Shown: positions 37,052-45,636 of the stretch, piece after piece
Position numbering within the stretch: the stretch's first letter is position 1
How the letters are laid out: each line of letters starts with the position of its first letter
Assembly: GCA_964422725.1 (NCBI GenBank)
Contig: CAYRCC010000009.1
Span: forward strand, 1-61,166
DNA from: CAKSNH01 sp964422725
GTDB lineage: Bacteria; Bacillota; Clostridia; UBA1381
Reading direction: 5' to 3'
DNA length: 61,166 nucleotides
The notes under the pieces: generated by a model
Seen by the model: only the letters and a program-made list of their open reading frames with translations
What the model was told of the DNA's origin: nothing
The model's database searches: none
Translations under genes and position numbers: made by a program

Positions 37052-37080
37052 TTGATTATTGGATTATATTCTTATATAAT
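37052..37080 (+). promoter_or_regulatory. Promoter of the GH2 gene
   Basis: TTGATT and TATAAT with 17 bases between them, 28 bases before the ATG. Confidence 0.7.
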
Positions 37081-37108
37081 ATAATAAAAAACCATAAGGA
37101 GAACCGGT

Positions 37109-40100
37109 ATGAGTGTGACAATAGGGGCAGAATATTATTTTCATAACGGCTGGAGCTTTTTGCTTGCAGATGTGTTTCCGCTGAAAAATGCACTGGAGGT
37201 GTGCAAAGACCGAAACGGAAAGTATTTTTACGAAACGGATTACTGTGAAGAAAACTGGAAAAAGGTTACATTACCGCATACATTTAACGACGTTGATTTG
37301 TTTCGCGACCGAATACAGGATGCCGGCAGCGGTCAAAAGCGTACAATGGCTTTTTACCGCAATTGGCTGAATATTGCAAGCGAGCGGAAAGGACAAAAGG
37401 TAATTTTGGAGTTTGAGGGTATGCGCCAGACCTGCTATTTGTATGTAAACGGAGTGTTGGCGGGGTATAGCGAAAACGGTACGGCACCGTTTGGGTTTGA
37501 CATAACAAGGCTGGTGGACTGTGATAAGCCGAATTTGATAGCAATTGCCACAGATAACACCGCAACGCGCAACATCAAATATTGTATTGCGGAAACGCCC
37601 AATAAGCCTGACGTTGAACCGGGGAGCTATTTGCAGTCACAGGAGGAAAAGGTTGATAAAGCGTGTGAGGGAGTAGGATTTTTTTGGAATTGCAACGATT
37701 TTAACCCATCAGTAGGCGGAATAACGCGTCCGGTTAAAGTGCATTTTAAACCGTCGGTGTATATCACACTTCCGCTGTACAGTAATTTGCAGACAAAGGG
37801 AGTTTATGTCTATGGTACGGATTATGATATAGAAAATAAAACGGCTAAGATTTCGGCGGAGGCGGAAATAAGAAATGAAAGTGCGCAGGCGGTAAATGCG
37901 GTAATTGATGTCGCGGTAAAAATGCTTGACGGAGCTGAAACGGTACATTTTAAGTCGGAGGAATGTGTAATTTTGCCGTCGGGCAAAGTCGAAACGCCGC
38001 TGTCGATTACGCCGTCCGATGCGTATAGCGAGGAAATTCTGCCGGACGGCAGAAAACATTATGTTCCGATTGATGATGAGAGTGCGGTTGCACCTACGGT
38101 TTTGGAGTCTGTTGGGGTTACCCGCCTGAAAGCGGTGTCGGAAAAGGCGCGGCTGCGGTTTTGGAGTATAGCCGACCCGTATTTGTACCGCGTTGAGGTG
38201 TCGCTGATTGTTGACGGTGAGCTGTACGACAGGACGGTTATTGAAACGGGTTTCAGAAAAGTCGGTTACGATAAGGACAAAGGCGTAATGATAAACGATG
38301 TTCCCGTGTGGCTGAGGGGTTATGCACAGCGTGCCTCTAATGAATGGGCGGTTATAGGTATTGCGCCGGAATGGCTGAAGGACGTTGATGCACAGCTGAT
38401 AAAAGAGAGTAACGCAAATCATATACGGTGGATGCACGTTGCGGCATCGCCGGCAGACGTGAGAGCGTTTGACCGCTGCGGCGTGGTTTGCACTCAGCCG
38501 GCAGGCGACAAGGAAAGAGAAAGTTTCGGCAGACAGTGGGATCAGCGTGTTGAGCTTATGCGTGATATTATAATATCATTCCGAAACCACCCGTCAATAC
38601 TGTTCTGGGAAACCGGTAATAACTCGGTAGGTCTTGAGCATATGCGTGAAATGCGGATTTTGAAAGAAAATCTTGACCCCGACGGCGGACGGTTTATGGG
38701 TTGCCGAACACTTAATACCGTTGAGGTGGTTAATGAATCCGAGTATGTCGGAACTATGCTGAACCGCCACGCGGCGCGTTTTTTGGCGGAGCACGGACCT
38801 ATTACCGAAACGGAGTATTCAAGAGAGGAAGCACCGCGGAGAATATGGGACGATTTTTCACCGCCGGATTTTGATTACAGAACCAAGTGGCTCGGCAGAG
38901 GCGGCAGAAAACAGCCGGGGCGGGATTTTTACGATTTAACCTCCGAGGACTTGGCAAGAAGTGTTGCCGGCGGTTACAGTGAGTTTTTCAATGACAGGAT
39001 AGGCGGTGCGTCGGGAAAGAATTTGTACAGTGCGTGCGCGGCACTGTGCTGGACGGATTCCGCACAGCATGGCAGACAGGCATACAGCGAAAACGGCAGA
39101 ATGAGCGGCAGAGTCGACCCGATAAGAGTTAAGAAACAGAATTTTGACGTTTACAGAGTAATGCAGTCGCCGACTGCCGAAATTAAAATTTTCGGACATT
39201 GGAATTATCCAAAGCCGGACGGAACGAATTACGCTTACCGCAACAAAGTATTTAACGGAAATTATTGGGAAGAAACGGACGAAATATTATACCGCGACCC
39301 TACACACAAAACGGTGTATGTAATCGGAAGCTATGAAATTGCAAAGGTAGTGCTGGAGGTTAACGGCAGAGTTGTCGGTTCGTGCGATAAGCCTGTAAGT
39401 GCGTTTGTTTTTCCGATTGAGAATGTTGATGTTACCGAAAGCGGCAGAGTAATCGCATACGGTTACGACTACAGCGGTAAAGCGGTTGCCAAAGACGAAC
39501 TGCATACGGTAGGTAAGCCGCATAAAATAAATATGACAGTGCATACGGCACCGCACGGACTTAAAGCAAATCATAATGATATTGCGTATATTGACGTTGA
39601 GGTTGTTGACGAAAACGGCGATGTTTGTCCGCTGTGCTATGACAGAATTGATTTTTCGATTGACGGTGAGGGTGAGTTTCTGGGCGGCTATAACAGCGGA
39701 AGATTTACGGGATTCGGCAAAGATGACAGTGTGATACATAAAAGCTATGTGTATGCCGAGTGCGGTACAAACAGAGTGTTTGTACGTTCAACCGAAAATG
39801 CCGGAAGAATTTCGATTAAAGCTGTAATGGGCACTACTGCCGAAGGGACAGCTGTGTTTGAAAGTACGGCGGCGGATTTGAGTGTATTGACGGATACGTA
39901 TGCCGATGTAATATACGCCGATTATGCCGATACGGCGGCAGAGTGCGAAAGAGAGTTTGCGGCTATACCGCAGGCAGATGCGGTTAAATACAAAGCCGAG
40001 GATCGCGTTTACTGCAAAATACTCATTAACGGTCAGGAACCCGATACGCGCGGAGTGCGGAGTGTAAACGAAAACGGCTGTATATGGGGAAATGTTTTGT

Positions 40101-40387
40101 GTATACTCGAACGGCTCAAAACCGTTGTCGGTGATAAGTTTGAATATGAGTATTCGGATAAAGAGAAAAAGCTTACAATAAAGAGCGGCGAATATACGGT
40201 TGAGGCTGAGGTCGGACGTACGCATCTTGTGGTCAACGGCGCGGAAAACCTTATGGACGGTGAACCGTATCTGACACCTGAAAATATGCTTGTTATGGAA
40301 GTGAGTGCGGTTGTTTCGTACATAAGCGGTGTAAAAAGAGCGTTGTATGACGATAAAGTGAACGTATTCAGAATAGAAACGCAGTAA
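37109..40387 (+). CDS. Glycoside hydrolase family 2-like protein with stalk-like C-terminal domain
   Basis: A 1092-residue protein with GH2 architecture: an N-terminal jelly-roll sugar-binding domain (YLYVNGVLAGYSENG near 110-124), an Ig-like domain, a TIM barrel (about 385-690), further beta domains, and a C-terminal region at about 945-1092. That last region resembles the copper-amine-oxidase-N stalk domain (YLTPENMLVMEVSAVVSYIS). GH2 enzymes include beta-galactosidases and beta-glucuronidases. The usual acid/base Asn-Glu pair after RNHPSILFWETG reads Asn-Asn (about 504-505), so the acid/base is not in its normal place. The probable nucleophile is in TETEYSREE near 567. There is no signal peptide and a GGAG precedes the ATG. 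Specificity is unknown; a pectin-derived galactoside or uronide is possible. Confidence 0.8.
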   Translation: MSVTIGAEYYFHNGWSFLLADVFPLKNALEVCKDRNGKYFYETDYCEENWKKVTLPHTFNDVDLFRDRIQDAGSGQKRTMAFYRNWLNIASERKGQKVILEFEGMRQTCYLYVNGVLAGYSENGTAPFGFDITRLVDCDKPNLIAIATDNTATRNIKYCIAETPNKPDVEPGSYLQSQEEKVDKACEGVGFFWNCNDFNPSVGGITRPVKVHFKPSVYITLPLYSNLQTKGVYVYGTDYDIENKTAKISAEAEIRNESAQAVNAVIDVAVKMLDGAETVHFKSEECVILPSGKVETPLSITPSDAYSEEILPDGRKHYVPIDDESAVAPTVLESVGVTRLKAVSEKARLRFWSIADPYLYRVEVSLIVDGELYDRTVIETGFRKVGYDKDKGVMINDVPVWLRGYAQRASNEWAVIGIAPEWLKDVDAQLIKESNANHIRWMHVAASPADVRAFDRCGVVCTQPAGDKERESFGRQWDQRVELMRDIIISFRNHPSILFWETGNNSVGLEHMREMRILKENLDPDGGRFMGCRTLNTVEVVNESEYVGTMLNRHAARFLAEHGPITETEYSREEAPRRIWDDFSPPDFDYRTKWLGRGGRKQPGRDFYDLTSEDLARSVAGGYSEFFNDRIGGASGKNLYSACAALCWTDSAQHGRQAYSENGRMSGRVDPIRVKKQNFDVYRVMQSPTAEIKIFGHWNYPKPDGTNYAYRNKVFNGNYWEETDEILYRDPTHKTVYVIGSYEIAKVVLEVNGRVVGSCDKPVSAFVFPIENVDVTESGRVIAYGYDYSGKAVAKDELHTVGKPHKINMTVHTAPHGLKANHNDIAYIDVEVVDENGDVCPLCYDRIDFSIDGEGEFLGGYNSGRFTGFGKDDSVIHKSYVYAECGTNRVFVRSTENAGRISIKAVMGTTAEGTAVFESTAADLSVLTDTYADVIYADYADTAAECEREFAAIPQADAVKYKAEDRVYCKILINGQEPDTRGVRSVNENGCIWGNVLCILERLKTVVGDKFEYEYSDKEKKLTIKSGEYTVEAEVGRTHLVVNGAENLMDGEPYLTPENMLVMEVSAVVSYISGVKRALYDDKVNVFRIETQ

Positions 40388-40398
40388 AAACTTGTATA

Positions 40399-40449
40399 CA
40401 GCAAAACCGATAAGTCGGCAGTTCGGCTTATTGGTTTTGCTGTTTTTTT
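40399..40449 (+). terminator. Rho-independent terminator after the GH2 gene
   Basis: A long stem, CAGCAAAACCGATAAG against CTTATTGGTTTTGCTG with one G-T pair, ends in seven T. Confidence 0.88.
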
Positions 40450-40491
40450 GCATATTTCGCGGTTGATGAACATAAATTTACATTTTATCTA

Positions 40492-40520
40492 TTGTATATT
40501 TTACGCAAATGTTATACAAT
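40492..40520 (+). promoter_or_regulatory. Promoter of rnr
   Basis: TTGTAT and TACAAT are 17 bases apart, 97 bases before the rnr ATG. A second weaker pair (TTGTGA, 16 bases, TATGAT) lies nearer the gene, around 40549. Confidence 0.6.
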
Positions 40521-40616
40521 ACACATAATGTGATTTATTGAATATTATTGTGAAAATTTAAAAAACGGATATGATAAAGATGTTGTAATTGCATAAAAAA
40601 TGAAAGTGGGGATAAA

Positions 40617-42917
40617 ATGACCGGAAAAGAAAAGATACTGGCTTATATGCAAAGCAAGGAGTATATACCGCTGAAATTTGAGGAGCTGTGTACGGTAATG
40701 GACGTGCCGGCGGAAAAAAGTGAGGAGTTTGCCGCAGCACTTTGCGACCTTGAGGAAAACGGGGAAATTATACAAAGCAAAAAGGGCAGATATGCGGCGG
40801 CGGAAAAAGCGGAAAATAAAGCGGTAGGGAAATTGAGCTGCAGTATGCGCGGTTTTTTCGCGTTTCTTATTCCGGCCGACGGCACAGAGGATATTTATGT
40901 AAGCGGTGACGGCTTAAACGGTGCGTATGACGGCGACAGAGTTATTGTGCGGATTGAAAATAAACAAACAAACGGAGGAAAGCGCGAGGGGTATGTGGTA
41001 AAGATACTCAATCGCGGCAACACATCGTTTACGGGAGTGGTTGGAAAGAAAGAAAAAGGGCATTTTTATATTAAGTGTGACAGCGAAAGAATGTATTCAA
41101 AAATATGCGTTAAGCCTGAGGATATGCTGGACGCGGTTGTCGGAGAACGCGTGGCTGTCGAGATTGTAAAATACGATTCGGACGGACGCGTGTTTGGGGT
41201 TGTCACAAAAAATATGGGTGATGCAAGGGCGTTGTCGGGAAATGTGGAGGCGATTATTTACGCACACGGTATTGATGAGGAATTTGCCGACGATGTGCTG
41301 TGCGAAACGGAAAATATGCCAAACCGCGTTTATAAACGCGATATGGCTGACAGACTGGATTTGCGTGACAAAACAATATTTACCATAGACGGAGAAACCG
41401 CACGTGATTTTGACGATGCCGTGTCGGTTGAAATGCTTGGTAACGGTAATTATTACTTGGGAGTACACATTGCCGATGTTACGCATTATGTGACTGAGGG
41501 CAGTGCAACAGACCGCTCGGCGTTTGAACGCGCAACGAGTGTATATCTGGCTGACCGCGTGATACCGATGCTGCCGACAAAACTGTCAAACGGTATATGC
41601 AGTTTAAATCCGCGTGTAAATCGTTTGACACTGAGCGTGTTTATGGAAATAGACAAAAGCGGCACAATAGTGTGCCATAAATTGTGCAAAAGCGTCATAC
41701 GTTCCGCGGAACGTATGACATATGATGCCGTTACGGCACTGCTTGAGGGCGGCAATGAAAAGCTGAATAAAAGGTATGATTATATAATTCCGGATTTGAA
41801 AGTAATGGCTGAATTGGCTGAGATACTGCAAAAAAAGCGAATGGAGCGCGGAAGTATTGATTTCAATTTTGCCGAATCAAAGGTTATTGTAAATGATATC
41901 GGCGAACCCGTTGACATAGTAAAAGTGAAACGGGAGGTGTCGCACAGAATGATTGAGGAATTTATGCTTGCGGCAAATGAAACAATTGCCGAATATGCGT
42001 TTTGGGCAGAACTGCCGTTTATATACAGGATTCACGAAGTGCCGGACGGTGAGAAAATAGATGCGTTTAACAGGTTTATACTGAATTTCGGAGTGCAGAT
42101 AAAGGGCAGATATGATGACGGTGAACTGCTCCACCCGAAAGCATTGCAGCAGGTGCTTGAAAAGGTGAAAGGTACTCCCGAGGAATATATGATTTCCACG
42201 TATTTGCTCAGGTCATTGATGAAAGCGAAGTATTCACCGGATAACAAAGGGCATTTCGGACTTGCGGCAAAATATTATACGCATTTCACGTCACCTATAC
42301 GCCGTTACCCCGACCTTGCAATACACAGGATTTTAAAAGAGTTTATTGACGGCAGGCTGAACGGTGAACGACTTGCCGATTTGAAAAATTTCGCGGCAGA
42401 GGCGGCGCTCAATTCGACGGAAAAACAGTCCGAAGCCGATAACTGCGAGCGCGATGTTGATGATTTGATGAAAGCGGTATATATGTCGCAGTTTATCGGC
42501 GACAGCTTTGAAGGAGTTATTTCGTCGGTGACGGCGTTTGGAATGTTTGTAAGTCTTGAAAATTCCGTTGAAGGTTTGGTACGCGTTGAAAATATGTCAA
42601 AGGACTATTTTGAGTATAATGATGCGTTAAAGCGGTTTGAGGGCAGACGTACTTCAACTGTGTATAAGGTGGGTGACAGCGTTGAGGTGGTTCTTGTCCG
42701 TACCGATTTTATGACACGTCAGATTGATTTTGTGCTTTCGGAGGACGCCACCGCACAGAATGTTGACAGGATAAACAGAAAAGCGGAAAAACGAAAGGCT
42801 GAAAAAGAACAGGAATTGAAACGTCTTGAAAAGGATAAAAAGAAAAGAGTCGGAGCAAGGCGTGGAAAACACCGTACCGGGGCGGACAGAAAACGCAGAA
42901 AATCAAGGAAAAGATAG
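40617..42917 (+). CDS. rnr: Ribonuclease R
   Basis: RNase R is a 3'-to-5' exoribonuclease that can digest structured RNA and takes part in rRNA and tmRNA-linked mRNA turnover. The 766-residue protein has an N-terminal winged-helix part, two cold-shock domains (RGFFAFLIP, DIYVSGDGLNGAYDGDRV), and the RNB catalytic domain with the metal-binding Asp cluster in TIDGETARDFDDAVSVE near 262-278. HFTSPIRRYPDL lies near 560. An S1 domain follows near 625-705, and then a very basic tail rich in Lys and Arg. GGGG lies just before the ATG. rlmL starts 13 bases after its stop. Confidence 0.95.
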   Translation: MTGKEKILAYMQSKEYIPLKFEELCTVMDVPAEKSEEFAAALCDLEENGEIIQSKKGRYAAAEKAENKAVGKLSCSMRGFFAFLIPADGTEDIYVSGDGLNGAYDGDRVIVRIENKQTNGGKREGYVVKILNRGNTSFTGVVGKKEKGHFYIKCDSERMYSKICVKPEDMLDAVVGERVAVEIVKYDSDGRVFGVVTKNMGDARALSGNVEAIIYAHGIDEEFADDVLCETENMPNRVYKRDMADRLDLRDKTIFTIDGETARDFDDAVSVEMLGNGNYYLGVHIADVTHYVTEGSATDRSAFERATSVYLADRVIPMLPTKLSNGICSLNPRVNRLTLSVFMEIDKSGTIVCHKLCKSVIRSAERMTYDAVTALLEGGNEKLNKRYDYIIPDLKVMAELAEILQKKRMERGSIDFNFAESKVIVNDIGEPVDIVKVKREVSHRMIEEFMLAANETIAEYAFWAELPFIYRIHEVPDGEKIDAFNRFILNFGVQIKGRYDDGELLHPKALQQVLEKVKGTPEEYMISTYLLRSLMKAKYSPDNKGHFGLAAKYYTHFTSPIRRYPDLAIHRILKEFIDGRLNGERLADLKNFAAEAALNSTEKQSEADNCERDVDDLMKAVYMSQFIGDSFEGVISSVTAFGMFVSLENSVEGLVRVENMSKDYFEYNDALKRFEGRRTSTVYKVGDSVEVVLVRTDFMTRQIDFVLSEDATAQNVDRINRKAEKRKAEKEQELKRLEKDKKKRVGARRGKHRTGADRKRRKSRKR

Positions 42918-42930
42918 TGGGAGAATACAG

Positions 42931-44064
42931 ATGGATAAATTTGAAATAATAGTGCCGGTGATGTTTGGTATGGAGGCGTTTGCCGCAAAGGAAATACGCA
43001 GGCTCGGATACGAAACAACGGCAGTCGAGGACGGCAGAGTTACGTTTTACGGTGACTGGGAGGCTGTGTGTATTGCGAATTTGTGGTTAAGAACGGGCGA
43101 GCGAGTTTTGATTAAGGTAGCCGAGTTTAACGCGGAGAGTTTTGAGGAGCTTTTTGAAAACACGAAAAAAGTCAGCTGGGGCGATTGGCTTGAGAAGGAA
43201 GATGCGTTTCCGGTAAAAGGGTATTCGCTCAAGTCAAAGCTTGCAAGTGAGCGAGATTGTCAGGCGATTATAAAAAAGGCGATAGCGGTGGCGATGTCGC
43301 AAAGGTATAAGGTGAGTTGGCTTGAGGAAACGGGAGCGGTATATCAGGTGCAGTTTTCTATATTGAAAGACCGCGTAACTCTTATGATAGACACATCAGG
43401 CGAACCTCTGCACAAGCGCGGCTACAGAAGAAATTCAAACGCCGCACCGCTGAGAGAAACAATTGCTTCGGCGATGATTATGCTCAGCTATTGGAGATAC
43501 GAGCGGCCGCTTGCGGACACTTTCTGCGGTTCGGGAACTATACCGATTGAGGCGGCTATGATTGCGAGAAATATAGCGCCGGGACTTAAAAGGAGCTTTG
43601 CCGCCGATGCGTTTCATCAAATTTCCGCACGACAGTGGAAAGATGCACGCGAGGAGGCGTTTGAGGAACAGAGGGACATAAAATTGAGCATATATGCCAG
43701 TGATATAGACTCCGAGGCGGCGGCACTTACCGAGCAAAACGCAAAAAAAGCCGGAGTGGGTGACTGCATAAGGGTTGGGAGATTTTCGGTTGATAAATTT
43801 TACACCACTGCGGAATACGGGACATTTATAGTAAATCCGCCTTACGGAGCAAGACTTGGTGAGGTGAGGGAGGCAAGGGAAATTTTAAAATGTACAGGCG
43901 ATAAATTCCGCAGTTTTGATACGTGGTCGGCGTACGTTATAACCTCGGACGAGCAGTTTGAAAGGTATTACGGAAAAAGAGCGGATAAAAAACGCAAGGT
44001 TTATAACGGTATGATGAAATGCAATATATATCAGTATTTCGGGCCTAAGCCGCCCAGAGAATAG
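42931..44064 (+). CDS. THUMP-domain 23S rRNA guanine-N2 methyltransferase (RlmL/YpsC type)
   Basis: A 377-residue RNA methyltransferase. A THUMP RNA-binding domain covers about 1-160, with the typical start FEIIVPVMFGMEAFAAKEI. A class I SAM-dependent catalytic domain follows, containing PLADTFCGSGTIPIEAAM near 191-208 and the N2-guanine motif FIVNPPYGARLG near 298-309. It corresponds to Bacillus YpsC and to the N-terminal half of E. coli RlmL, which modifies G2445 of 23S rRNA. ATG 42931 is chosen because GGGAG precedes it and the domain begins there; a longer frame from 42826 would overlap rnr. It probably shares the rnr transcript. Confidence 0.9.
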   Translation: MDKFEIIVPVMFGMEAFAAKEIRRLGYETTAVEDGRVTFYGDWEAVCIANLWLRTGERVLIKVAEFNAESFEELFENTKKVSWGDWLEKEDAFPVKGYSLKSKLASERDCQAIIKKAIAVAMSQRYKVSWLEETGAVYQVQFSILKDRVTLMIDTSGEPLHKRGYRRNSNAAPLRETIASAMIMLSYWRYERPLADTFCGSGTIPIEAAMIARNIAPGLKRSFAADAFHQISARQWKDAREEAFEEQRDIKLSIYASDIDSEAAALTEQNAKKAGVGDCIRVGRFSVDKFYTTAEYGTFIVNPPYGARLGEVREAREILKCTGDKFRSFDTWSAYVITSDEQFERYYGKRADKKRKVYNGMMKCNIYQYFGPKPPRE

Positions 44065-44126
44065 AAAAATTAAGTCCTTAGACAGTCCGAGTTTTGCTCA
44101 ATATTATAGAAAATATAAAAATTGTC

Positions 44127-44155
44127 TTTATTTTTCGGACAATATGATATATAAT
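44127..44155 (+). promoter_or_regulatory. Possible promoter of the nusB operon
   Basis: A perfect TATAAT has a poor -35 (TTTATT) at 17 bases; TTGTCT lies slightly too close to a second -10-like TATGAT. Some promoter is expected here because the 193-base gap before nusB interrupts the operon. Confidence 0.35.
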
Positions 44156-44171
44156 AATATAAAGCTGTAGG

Positions 44172-44192
44172 CAAAAACGAGGGACGTTTTTG
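44172..44192 (+). other. Small hairpin in the nusB leader
   Basis: CAAAAACG pairs with CGTTTTTG around AGGGA. It lies in the transcribed leader about 65 bases before nusB. It could be a weak attenuator, but the T-run is part of the stem. Confidence 0.3.
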
Positions 44193-44257
44193 TTTCGTTT
44201 GAAAAATACGGTACGGTTTGCGGAATAATTTTTTATTTTAACAGTTCGGAGGAAAAA

Positions 44258-44695
44258 ATGAGTAAAAGACAAACAAGGTCAGAAGCCAGAGAAGAAGCAT
44301 TTAAACTCATATTTCAGAGAAATATGCATCAGGGTGAGATTGAGGCATTGTATGAGCATTTAATAGAAGAAACGCCGGAATGTCTGCCTAATATGAGGTA
44401 TATCAAGGGTGTTGTGAACGGGGTAATTGAAAAGGAAGAAGAAATTTCGCGGATTATCAGGGAAAACCTGAGTAAAGGCTGGAAAGCGGAAAGACTGCCC
44501 AAGGCGACGCTGTGTATATTGGAGCTGGCAGTGTATGAAATGAAGTATGCCGAGGACGTTCCCGTAAAGGTAGCGGTGAACGAAGCTGTGGAATTGGTGA
44601 AAAAATACGATGACCCGGAAAAAGCGGCATTTGTGAACGGTGTTTTGGGCGGAGTTTTCAAAAGTATGGAAAATAAATCGGAGTTAAAGGACTGA
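44258..44695 (+). CDS. nusB: Transcription antitermination factor NusB
   Basis: NusB binds boxA RNA with NusE (S10) and prevents early termination in rRNA operons. The 145-residue all-helical protein begins with TRSEAREEAFKLIFQ, the family signature, and ends with the conserved DVPVKVAVNEAVELVKKYDDPEKAAFVNGVLGG segment near 102-134. A GGAGG lies just before the ATG. Its TGA stop lies in the same frame as the next gene, whose conserved N-terminus begins six bases later, so the two are certainly co-transcribed. Confidence 0.95.
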   Translation: MSKRQTRSEAREEAFKLIFQRNMHQGEIEALYEHLIEETPECLPNMRYIKGVVNGVIEKEEEISRIIRENLSKGWKAERLPKATLCILELAVYEMKYAEDVPVKVAVNEAVELVKKYDDPEKAAFVNGVLGGVFKSMENKSELKD

Positions 44696-44701
44696 GCAGC
44701 T

Positions 44702-45628
44702 ATTTATATAGGGATAGATACAAGTAATTATACCACATCTGTTTCGCTTATTGACGGCAGTGAGGTGCACAGTATACGCAGAATTTTGGAGGTTAAAGAC
44801 GGTGCACGGGGAATAAGGCAGAGCGATGCGGTGTTTATACATTTAAAGACACTGCCGATTCTTTACGGTCAGCTTTCCGAAAAAGCGGATTTGAAAAAAG
44901 TGAAAGCGGTAGGAGTGAGCACAAGGCCGCGCAATGTTCAAGGCTCGTATATGCCTGTGTTTGTTGCCGGAGAAAGCTTTGCGAGTGTAATAGCCGATAC
45001 TTTGAAAGTGCCGTGCTGTAAATTCAGTCATCAGGACGGGCATATTATGGCGGGAATATATTCGTGCGGCGAAAAATCGCTGATAAACGATAAGTTTTTG
45101 TCGGTGCATTTATCCGGCGGAACTACCGAAATTTTAAAGTGCGAATACAACGGCTGTACATTCAGCCAGGAAATAGCGGGTGCCTCAAGCGATATAAGCG
45201 CGGGACAGTTTATCGACAGAGTCGGTGTCGGTATGGGGATAAAATTTCCGTGCGGCGCAGAACTTGAAAAACTGGCGGCAAAAACTGACAGAGCGGTGCC
45301 GCTGCCGGTGTCGGTGAAAGATACATATATGAGTTTTTCGGGCGTGGAAACCAAGGTTGGGAGTATGATAGGCAGTGCGGATACTTCCGAGCTTGCGCGC
45401 GGTGTGCTTATGTGTGTGGCAAAATCATTGACCAAAGCGGTCAATAATGCGGCTGAAAATACGGGTGTCGGCAAGGTGCTGTTTGTGGGCGGAGTTGCGT
45501 CCGATGTGATTATATGTGAATATTTGAAAAAACATTTGAATGTCGATGTTTATTTTGCTTCGCGTGAGCTTTCTTCCGACAATGCAGTCGGAATAGGATT
45601 GCTGGCGCAGAGGTATAATTTGAAATAG
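44702..45628 (+). CDS. TsaD-like (Kae1/Qri7 fold) protein, probable ATT start
   Basis: A TsaD-related protein of the ASKHA fold, of the kind annotated as peptidase M22 in Clostridia. It is a paralogue of TsaD rather than the t6A enzyme itself. HQDGH near 109-113 corresponds to the metal-binding HxxxH. The nearest ordinary start is GTG at 44765, but the conserved family N-terminus YIGIDTSNYTTSVSL is encoded upstream, from 44705. Between it and the nusB stop there is no ATG, GTG or TTG. ATT at 44702 follows AAAGGA by ten bases and gives a protein starting MYIGIDTSNYTTS, 308 residues long, so it is chosen here. A small deletion in the TA-rich stretch hiding a normal start is the alternative. The function of this paralogue is not established. 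Confidence 0.75.
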   Translation: MYIGIDTSNYTTSVSLIDGSEVHSIRRILEVKDGARGIRQSDAVFIHLKTLPILYGQLSEKADLKKVKAVGVSTRPRNVQGSYMPVFVAGESFASVIADTLKVPCCKFSHQDGHIMAGIYSCGEKSLINDKFLSVHLSGGTTEILKCEYNGCTFSQEIAGASSDISAGQFIDRVGVGMGIKFPCGAELEKLAAKTDRAVPLPVSVKDTYMSFSGVETKVGSMIGSADTSELARGVLMCVAKSLTKAVNNAAENTGVGKVLFVGGVASDVIICEYLKKHLNVDVYFASRELSSDNAVGIGLLAQRYNLK

Positions 45629-45636
45629 GAGTTTGT

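Noticed and set aside
42826..42930. Earlier start of the rlmL-type gene overlapping rnr
   Set aside because: The extra 35 residues are an out-of-frame reading of the basic rnr tail and the THUMP domain begins at 42931.
44093..44139. Terminator after rlmL formed by GTCCGAG and TTCGGAC
   Set aside because: The loop would be over 30 bases and no T-run follows the stem.
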